DNA of 40,608 nt, taken from the NCBI GenBank assembly GCA_964392665.1, contig CAYMQB010000023.1, forward strand, positions 1-40,608. Direction: 5' to 3'. The first letter of the stretch is position 1. Each line of letters starts with the position of its first letter. The notes under the pieces were generated by a model. That model worked only from the letters and a program-made list of their open reading frames with translations. It was not told the origin of the DNA and did not search any database. Positions 34,890 to 40,608 of this stretch are shown piece by piece. Origin of the DNA: CAYMQB01 sp964392665. GTDB taxonomy: Bacteria > Hydrothermota > E44-bin80. The translations under genes were made by a program, and so were the position numbers.

Positions 34890-36440
34890 TTAAAGGGGTA
34901 AGTTGCCATGTTTTTTCCTCGGCAGCTTCGCCTGTTTGTTATCAAGCATTTTTAGAGCTTGTATCAATCTCTCCCGTGTTCGCTTGGGTTCTATAATGTC
35001 GTCAACATATCCCAGAGATGCCGAGATAAAAGCATTTGAGAATTTGTCTTCGTAGTCTGCTATAAGCTTCTTTCTAAGGGCATCAGGGTTTTTTGATGTT
35101 GCCAATTCCTTTCTGAAAATTATATTTACAGCGCCCTGAGGACCCATAACCGCTATTTCTGCGGTGGGCCAAGCGTAATTGATGTCGCCTCTTACCTGTC
35201 TGGATGACAGCACACAGTATGCACCGCCATAAGATTTTCTTGTAATCAGCGTGATTTTTGGCACCGTTGCTTCACAGAATGCGTACAACAATTTTGCACC
35301 GTGCTTTATTATGCCACCGTGTTCCTGAGAAACACCAGGCAGGAAACCGGGAACGTCTTCAAATGTTATGATAGGAATGTTGAAAGCATCACAGAATCTT
35401 ACAAATCTTGCTCCCTTGATAGATGCATTGATATCAAGACAACCCGCAAGCACCATAGGCTGCTGTGCAACAATCCCAATCACATAGCCATCTAATCTCG
35501 CAAAACCTATAATTATATTCGGAGCGAACTTCTCATGAACTTCAAAAAAGCTCTCTCTATCTGCAACCGAATTTATAATTATCTTCATATCGTAAGGTTG
35601 ATTAGGGTTATCCGGGATTATTTCATTCAGTGATTCGTCCATTCTGTCAGGTGAGTCATCAGTTCTCTTTCTTGGAGGTTCATCAAGATTGTTTAGAGGA
35701 AGATAAGAAAAAAGTTTTCTAATTAAAAGAAGACAGGATTCATCGTCTTTTGATGTGAAATGCGCAACTCCTGATTTTGCGGAATGTATTTGTGAACCGC
35801 CAAGTTCCTCAAAAGTCACATCTTCATGAGTAACGGTTTTAACGACATCCGGACCTGTAATAAACATATAGCTTGTCTTGTCGACCATGAAGACGAAATC
35901 CGTTAATGCCGGGGAGTAAACTGCTCCTCCTGCTGCGGGTCCCATTATAGCCGAAATTTGCGGAATGACACCCGAAACGATGGTATTTCTCCAGAAGATT
36001 TCCGCGTAACCAGCCAGGCTAACCACACCCTCCTGTATTCTTGCACCTCCAGAATCATTGAGTCCAATGACTGGAACACCGGTTTTGAGCGCAAGATCCA
36101 TAATCTTGCACATTTTTTCTGCATGTGCATAGGAAAGCGTTCCACCAAATACTGTGAAATCCTGGGAGAAAACAAAAAGGGGTCTGCCATTGATCTCTCC
36201 GTATCCTGAAACAAGGCTGTCACCCAGAATTTTTTTCTTTTCCATATCAAAGTCTGTGCATCTATGCGTGACGAAGCGGTCAAATTCCACAAAACTGTTC
36301 TCATCCAGCAGAATGTCCAGTCTCTCTCTTGCTGAGAGTTTTCCTTTACTATGCTGTTTCTTGATTCTTTCTTTACCACCACCCTGTTTTGCTGCCTCAG
36401 CCCATTTCTTTAGTTCTTCGATTTTTTGCTTTGTACTCAT
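34890..36440 (-). CDS. Propionyl-CoA carboxylase beta / methylmalonyl-CoA carboxyltransferase
   Basis: This 516-residue acyl-CoA carboxyltransferase has the two crotonase-like domains of the PccB/MmdA family: KGKLSARERLDILLDENSFVE, GVPVIGLNDSGGARIQEGV, ISAIMGPAAGGAVYSPALTDF in the first, and ITFEDVPGFLPGVSQEHGGIIKHGAKLLYAF, ITRKSYGGAYCVLSSRQ and EIAVMGPQGAVNII in the second. These include the glycine pairs of both oxyanion holes. ATG 36440 follows AAAGGAAAG. It would move CO2 between carboxybiotin and propionyl-CoA. A biotin carboxylase downstream favours an ATP-dependent carboxylase; the same subunit also occurs in sodium-pumping methylmalonyl-CoA decarboxylase, but no membrane beta subunit is here. 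Confidence 0.93.
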   Translation of the reverse strand: MSTKQKIEELKKWAEAAKQGGGKERIKKQHSKGKLSARERLDILLDENSFVEFDRFVTHRCTDFDMEKKKILGDSLVSGYGEINGRPLFVFSQDFTVFGGTLSYAHAEKMCKIMDLALKTGVPVIGLNDSGGARIQEGVVSLAGYAEIFWRNTIVSGVIPQISAIMGPAAGGAVYSPALTDFVFMVDKTSYMFITGPDVVKTVTHEDVTFEELGGSQIHSAKSGVAHFTSKDDESCLLLIRKLFSYLPLNNLDEPPRKRTDDSPDRMDESLNEIIPDNPNQPYDMKIIINSVADRESFFEVHEKFAPNIIIGFARLDGYVIGIVAQQPMVLAGCLDINASIKGARFVRFCDAFNIPIITFEDVPGFLPGVSQEHGGIIKHGAKLLYAFCEATVPKITLITRKSYGGAYCVLSSRQVRGDINYAWPTAEIAVMGPQGAVNIIFRKELATSKNPDALRKKLIADYEDKFSNAFISASLGYVDDIIEPKRTRERLIQALKMLDNKQAKLPRKKHGNLPL

Positions 36441-36471
36441 TGTTTCTTTCCTTTGCAAATGTACTTACCAC

Positions 36472-36870
36472 TTATTCGGCAATGTCAAACCGTTTTCTTG
36501 TCCAGTCTATGATTTCTGTCGTTGATGTTCCTGGTCCAAAAAGTCTTGGAATTCCAATATTATTAAGTTTTTCCATATCTTCAACAGGAATAATACCACC
36601 ACCAAAAATTACGATGTCATCCCTCTCTTTTTCCTTCAGGAGTTTTAAAACCCTTGGAAAGATTGTCATATGTGCTCCGGAGAGCACGCTAATGCCTATA
36701 AGGTTCACATCTTCCTGGGTGGCTGATTCAACAATCATTTCAGGTGTCTGATGAAGACCTGTATAGATTACCTCAAAACCTGCATCGCGTAAAGCTCTCG
36801 CTACAACCTTGATTCCTCTGTCGTGACCATCGAGTCCTACTTTTGCCATAAGTATTCTAATTCTTTTCAT
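36472..36870 (-). CDS. Methylmalonyl-CoA mutase, B12-binding (C-terminal) subunit
   Basis: This 132-residue protein is a free-standing cobalamin-binding domain. It has the base-off His motif DGHDRG (Asp14, His16, Gly19 in AKVGLDGHDRGIKVV) and the later loops ISVLSGAHMTIFP and VIFGGGIIP. It would pair with the catalytic subunit upstream to convert succinyl-CoA and methylmalonyl-CoA. ATG 36870 follows a strong GGAGG. The 147-bp gap to the catalytic subunit contains AATTAGGAAATT-type inverted short repeats. Confidence 0.95.
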   Translation of the reverse strand: MKRIRILMAKVGLDGHDRGIKVVARALRDAGFEVIYTGLHQTPEMIVESATQEDVNLIGISVLSGAHMTIFPRVLKLLKEKERDDIVIFGGGIIPVEDMEKLNNIGIPRLFGPGTSTTEIIDWTRKRFDIAE

Positions 36871-37017
36871 AACTCCTCCATACAAGATATGCAGAAATTA
36901 GGAAATTCGAAATTGTGAAATTGGCAAGCGTCATTGTGCCAATAAAAAGAGGTTTGAGATTGTATTTTCCTAATTTCCATTTTCTTAATTTCGAGGTTTA
37001 TTTGTTTCACATTTTCT

Positions 37018-38700
37018 TTAGAATATCGGCGCTTCTTCATATTCACCAAATACATCCTTCATTGCTTGTGATATTTCTCCCAGTGTTGCATAAACATGTG
37101 CTGCTTCAATCAGTGAGGGCATAATATTTTCATTGTTCTTACACGATTGTCTTATTTTTTCAAGTGCTTGTTTTACTGTGTCGTTATTTCTTTCTCTACG
37201 CAGAGTTTCAAGTCTTTTTCCTTGTTCTTCTTCTACACTTTTTTCTATCGTCAATATTGGAATATCGAGCTTCTCTCCCTCTTTTATGAATTTGTTAAGT
37301 CCAACCAGAATACGTTCTTCTTTTTCAACCTTCTTCTGGAATTTGAAAGAGGCTTCTGTTATCTCACGCTGAGGGAAGTTTGCTTCGATTGCTTTAACCA
37401 TTCCTCCCAGTTTATTTATTTTATCAAAGTATTCATATGTTCCGGCTTCGAGTTTGTTTGTTAGTGATTCAACGAAGTACGACCCACCCAATGGGTCAAT
37501 AACATTTGCGGCTCCAGATTCGTGTGCTATAATCTGCTGGGTTCTTAATGCCAGGAGAGCCGCTTTTTCGGTGGGAAGTGCCCATGTTTCATCCATCGAG
37601 TTTGTATGCAGACTCTGCGTTCCGCCAAGCACGGCTGCAAGTGCCTGGAGTGCAACCCTTACAATATTGTTTTCCGGTTGTTGTGCCGTAAGGGAAACTC
37701 CGGCTGTCTGTGTGTGAAACCTCATAAGCCAAGACCTTTTGTCCTTTGCGCCGTAAGTTTCTCTCATCTCTCGCGCCCATATTCTCCTAGCTGCGCGGAA
37801 TTTTGCGATTTCTTCGAAGAAATCAGAATGTGAATCAAAAAAAAGAGATAGTCTTGGTGCGAACGAATCGACATCGAGACCTCTTTTTATTCCTTCTTCA
37901 ACATATGTCAATCCATCCTTAAGGGTGAATGCAAGTTCCTGTAATGCGGTTGAACCTGCTTCCCTTATGTGATAGCCTGAAATGGAAATGGTATTCCATT
38001 TAGGGATTTCTTTGGAACCGAATTCAAACGTGTCGACAATCAAACGCATGGATGGTTGTGGAGGGAATAGCCAGGATTTTTGCGCTATATACTCCTTCAG
38101 AATATCATTCTGTATAGTTCCTCTGAGTTTGTCTCTTGAAATTCCCTGTTTTTCTGCAGCTGCAATATAAAATGCCCATAGCATTGGTGCTGGTCCATTA
38201 ATTGTCATGGAGGTTGAAACTTTGTCAAGAGGAATGCCCTCAAATAGAGTTTCCATGTCTTTCAGTGAAGAGATGGCAACTCCGCATTTACCAACCTCAC
38301 CTTCGCTGAATGGGTCATCCGAATCCCTTCCATAAAGCGTTGGGAAGTCAAACGCAACCGAAAGTCCCGTTTCTCCGTGAGAAAGCAGGAACTTGTATCT
38401 CTCATTCGTGTCTTTTGCAGTTCCAAATCCTGCAAACTGCCGCATAGTCCACAATCTTCCTCTGTATAGATTATGTCTAACACCTCTTGTGAATGGATAC
38501 TCACCAGGGAAACCGATGTCATTTAGATAATCCATTTCCTGTGTATCTACTGGCGTATAGAGCATTTCAAGGGGTATACCTGATATTGTTTCGAATTTGT
38601 CGTCTGTGCGGGTTTTTGTTTCTTCAACGGTTTTTTGCCATTTGTTTTTTCGTTCCTTTATCTTTTTAATGGTTTTTTCTTTTCCGTTACCTAATGACAT
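37018..38700 (-). CDS. Methylmalonyl-CoA mutase, catalytic (N-terminal) subunit
   Basis: This 560-residue protein is the substrate-binding TIM-barrel subunit of adenosylcobalamin-dependent methylmalonyl-CoA mutase, without its own B12 domain. Motifs include GFPGEYPFTRGVRHNLYRGRLWTMRQFAGFGTA, AFDFPTLYGRDSDDP, STSMTINGPAPMLWAFYIAAA, NTISISGYHIREAGSTALQELAFTL, LMRFHTQTAGVSLTAQQPENNIVRVALQALAAVLGGTQSLHTNSMDE and HESGAANVIDPLGGSYFVESLT. A strong Shine-Dalgarno GGAGGAGGTG precedes the ATG and a consensus promoter lies at 38724-38752. It heads a leftward cluster with the B12 subunit and the carboxylase genes. No epimerase or MeaB-type chaperone gene is present. Confidence 0.96.
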   Translation of the reverse strand: MSLGNGKEKTIKKIKERKNKWQKTVEETKTRTDDKFETISGIPLEMLYTPVDTQEMDYLNDIGFPGEYPFTRGVRHNLYRGRLWTMRQFAGFGTAKDTNERYKFLLSHGETGLSVAFDFPTLYGRDSDDPFSEGEVGKCGVAISSLKDMETLFEGIPLDKVSTSMTINGPAPMLWAFYIAAAEKQGISRDKLRGTIQNDILKEYIAQKSWLFPPQPSMRLIVDTFEFGSKEIPKWNTISISGYHIREAGSTALQELAFTLKDGLTYVEEGIKRGLDVDSFAPRLSLFFDSHSDFFEEIAKFRAARRIWAREMRETYGAKDKRSWLMRFHTQTAGVSLTAQQPENNIVRVALQALAAVLGGTQSLHTNSMDETWALPTEKAALLALRTQQIIAHESGAANVIDPLGGSYFVESLTNKLEAGTYEYFDKINKLGGMVKAIEANFPQREITEASFKFQKKVEKEERILVGLNKFIKEGEKLDIPILTIEKSVEEEQGKRLETLRRERNNDTVKQALEKIRQSCKNNENIMPSLIEAAHVYATLGEISQAMKDVFGEYEEAPIF

Positions 38701-38723
38701 GTTTTCACCTCCTCCATATAGGG

Positions 38724-38752
38724 GTTATAGCAAAGCAAGAGAGTATTGTCAA
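38724..38752 (-). promoter_or_regulatory. Promoter of the methylmalonyl-CoA cluster
   Basis: On the minus strand TTGACA (38747-38752), 17 bp, TATAAC (38724-38729). The start site near 38717 gives a leader of about 17 nt that carries the strong Shine-Dalgarno of the mutase gene. Confidence 0.75.
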
Positions 38753-38791
38753 GAGAAAATCATTGTAATCGGATTATTGCATAGCAAGTAA

Positions 38792-38813
38792 GATTGGCTT
38801 ACTCGGAATGACA
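38792..38813. repeat. Short relative of the dispersed intergenic repeat
   Basis: GATTGGCTTACTCGGAATGACA resembles the 3' half of the units at 16515-16557 and 24667-24709. It lies between the mutase promoter and the terminator of the kelch gene. The similarity covers about 13 bases, so it may be a remnant. Confidence 0.45.
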
Positions 38814-38890
38814 TTATTCAGCATAAGAATTCTTAAAACTCGGGTCAGTAAGGAATGAATATAATTTAAGGGGGAACTTTTCTTGTGTCA

Positions 38891-38923
38891 AAAAAAAGGC
38901 TCGCTAAATGCGAGCCTTTTTTT
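38891..38923. terminator. Bidirectional rho-independent terminator
   Basis: A perfect 14-bp stem, A7 then GGCTCGC (38891-38904), loop TAAAT, GCGAGCC then T7 (38910-38923), has a GC-rich core and a T-run on either strand. It lies 11 bp after the stop of the leftward kelch gene and separates it from the methylmalonyl-CoA cluster. Confidence 0.92.
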
Positions 38924-38934
38924 CAAAAACAACA

Positions 38935-40608
38935 CTACTTCAAGAGGACAATCTTCTTTGAATTGGTTCTATTCTCGGCTGTTAGTTTACAGAAGTAGAT
39001 TCCAGCTGCAACAGAGTTATGATTGCTGTCTTTGCTATCCCAGTAGATTGTCTTGGTTCCGGCATTCTGAGTTGCGTCAACGAGTGTCCTGATAAGTCTT
39101 CCTGTTTTGTCGTAAATCTTCAAGGATACAGGACCCTTGTGAGTGGTTGTGTAGGCGATTATCGAACCGTTCTTCACAGGATTAGGAGATACCTTGCCGA
39201 GTCCAAAAGTGAGTGCGGCTTTGGTTGGCTTCTCTTCCTCGACTCCGACATCCCACCCGAGTTTCCATGTCTGTGCCGTCGGAGTCCAGCCACCTGAATT
39301 ATCTCCACCGTTTACATAAATCTCTGCTACTGTTGCTGTCCTTCTGTAGGTGAGAATATCATTTCTTGCAATTGGCATCGGATAATCGGGTAGTGCATTC
39401 CAGCTATCATTGCCGACATCGTATTCCCATGCATGTGGTGTTAAGGTTACTGCGCTCTCGAATCCACCAACTTCGAAGACGAATGTGCCGGATGGACGAT
39501 ACATCGATGTGCCACCACCATTGAAATTCGGGACAGGCAGTGCAGGACCGGTATTCCAGGTGATGTTTTCGCAGTTTGCCGGGTCCGGGATACCATAGTA
39601 CATATTGGGATTACAGCTGCTTCCATTGTAGCTCATAACAAGCCAGAGCGTATCGCCCGTAGTAGCAACAGCCTGCATATACGAAGTGGTCGGAGCATTT
39701 GTACCTGTGGTCCATGCATTGGTGTATGTGTTGTATATGTAGACAGTATTCGAACCAGCACTTCCGTTGTGACCACAAATCAAGTAGATGAGCGAATCGT
39801 TGTAAACACATTGTCCAGAAGCAATTCTCGCCGCAGGTACAGAGGTTCCGCTTGACCATGAATCACCGAGGATATCATAAATATAGTTAAATGTATTGAA
39901 GCCACCATTGTATCCACCGAAGATGTAGATGCTGCGGTTCCACTCGATTACGGATGCATCGATCCAGTTAATTGCACTTGGCATTGCAGTAAGAGCTGCC
40001 CATGCATCGGTTACAGGATCGTACTGATATGTCCAGTTTACATAGTTGGTACCATCCCCTCCACCAAAAGCATAGATTTTGTCGCCTATCGGATCGTATG
40101 TTGTTGCGTGGCAAACTTCAGGAGTTGGTCTATCAGCGCACTGGATCCAGTCCGTAACCGTGGTAGTTGTTGTTATCTGAGTGAGAGTGTCGTTTGAAGG
40201 GACCATATCTCCTGTCATAACGGTGTAAGCCGTTACATCGTAAACAATTCCTTCCGTAAGACCAGCTGTCCAAACTTCAGGGAATACCCAGGTCGAACCT
40301 GCAGATACATCGAGATACAGGCTTCCAACGGTTCCCATAAATACATTGGTGCCACTTGAATCTATTTCGAAATGGACGTCGAAGGTAGCCGGAGTTGCTC
40401 CATAGTTATAGTATGTTGCAGATGGGTTTCCAGTGGAGCCGATGAGGATGCTTGTTGGCGGCCAGACGATAGCCTGGGTTCCCACATCGACTGACGGTGG
40501 TGCATAACCCATCCAGTTAAGAACTCTCTTCATCATACTGTCTCTGTCTACTACCGCAACAATATTTTCCCAACCGAATGTGTTGAAATAGAGAAAATAT
40601 GGAAGTCC
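38935..40608 (-). CDS. Kelch-repeat exported protein with sorting domain, 5' end cut by window edge
   Basis: The frame stays open to the last base: upstream of the apparent ATG at 40536 it reads GLPYFLYFNTFGWENIVAVV, so the real start is beyond 40608. This part resembles the end of a glutamine-amidotransferase-like or peptidase-like domain (FGWENI ... MKRVLNWMGY), followed by a CARDB-like Ig region (PPTSILIGSTGNPSATYYNYG), then kelch repeats (GDKIYAFGGGDGT, RSIYIFGGYNGG, DSLIYLICGHNGS, each with a following YDP/YD...W pattern). The C-terminus is a FlgD-like sorting domain (SPNPVKNGSIIAYTT, LKIYDKTGRLIRTL, YWDSKDSNHNSVAAGIYFCKL, ending SKKIVLLK). At least 557 residues are visible. Confidence 0.88.
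   Translation of the reverse strand, partial: GLPYFLYFNTFGWENIVAVVDRDSMMKRVLNWMGYAPPSVDVGTQAIVWPPTSILIGSTGNPSATYYNYGATPATFDVHFEIDSSGTNVFMGTVGSLYLDVSAGSTWVFPEVWTAGLTEGIVYDVTAYTVMTGDMVPSNDTLTQITTTTTVTDWIQCADRPTPEVCHATTYDPIGDKIYAFGGGDGTNYVNWTYQYDPVTDAWAALTAMPSAINWIDASVIEWNRSIYIFGGYNGGFNTFNYIYDILGDSWSSGTSVPAARIASGQCVYNDSLIYLICGHNGSAGSNTVYIYNTYTNAWTTGTNAPTTSYMQAVATTGDTLWLVMSYNGSSCNPNMYYGIPDPANCENITWNTGPALPVPNFNGGGTSMYRPSGTFVFEVGGFESAVTLTPHAWEYDVGNDSWNALPDYPMPIARNDILTYRRTATVAEIYVNGGDNSGGWTPTAQTWKLGWDVGVEEEKPTKAALTFGLGKVSPNPVKNGSIIAYTTTHKGPVSLKIYDKTGRLIRTLVDATQNAGTKTIYWDSKDSNHNSVAAGIYFCKLTAENRTNSKKIVLLK

Noticed and set aside
35945..36382. 145-codon ORF overlapping the carboxyltransferase on the same strand
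   Set aside because: It is a different frame of a well-supported gene and has no family features.
34890..36440. Sodium-pumping methylmalonyl-CoA decarboxylase alpha subunit
   Set aside because: The sequence fits, but the neighbour is an ATP-dependent biotin carboxylase and no membrane beta subunit is present, so a carboxylase is more likely.

Overview
This AT-rich window is bacterial. It shows strong sigma70-type promoters (TTGACA, 17 bp, TATAAT-like), Shine-Dalgarno sites at many genes, and several exported proteins ending in a FlgD-like/type IX-secretion style C-terminal domain. With the split methylmalonyl-CoA genes, this suggests an uncultivated FCB-type or WOR-3/Cloacimonadota-like lineage. 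That placement is inference from style, not from a marker gene.

Positions 1-17400 form one large CRISPR-Cas locus, transcribed leftward. An array of 33 identical 30-bp repeats runs off the left edge and has its leader next to cas2. Upstream lie cas2, a four-helix-bundle (23S-IVP/S23-like) gene, cas1, an AbiEii/AbiEi-type toxin-antitoxin pair, cas4 and cas3. Between cas3 and a type I-B (Tneap-like) Cas5-Cas7-Cas8 set sits a four-gene block: a Cas10-like protein, a Cas5-like RAMP, a helical protein and a Csm3-like Cas7. These genes overlap or nearly touch, so the type III-like block appears built into the type I operon. The Cas10-like protein keeps an HD motif, but no GGDD is visible. The Csm3-like protein appears to lack the usual catalytic Asp. 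No CARF/HEPN effector is present. A TPR gene leads the operon behind a promoter whose -10 lies inside a perfect palindrome. cas6 has its own promoter upstream. Part of the array, seven spacers (468 bp), is an exact tandem duplication.

Positions 17401-24571 hold a dispersed repeat element, a YprB-like exonuclease-fold/TPR protein coupled to a CPA2 cation:proton antiporter, and a divergent rsbU (HAMP + PP2C phosphatase)-STAS-TPR operon followed by an exported protein of unknown function. The promoter of rsbU lies so close to the ATG that the mRNA should be leaderless.

Positions 24572-30027 hold two large exported proteins with sorting domains, plus a small signal-peptide-like ORF. Positions 30096-32612 hold queF and a DUF3160 lipoprotein.

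Positions 32722-38700 form a leftward propionyl/methylmalonyl-CoA cluster: mutase catalytic subunit, separate B12-binding subunit, carboxyltransferase, biotin carboxylase and biotin carrier. They would interconvert succinyl-CoA, methylmalonyl-CoA and propionyl-CoA. The window ends in the 3' part of a kelch-repeat exported protein that is cut by the right edge and followed by a clear terminator.
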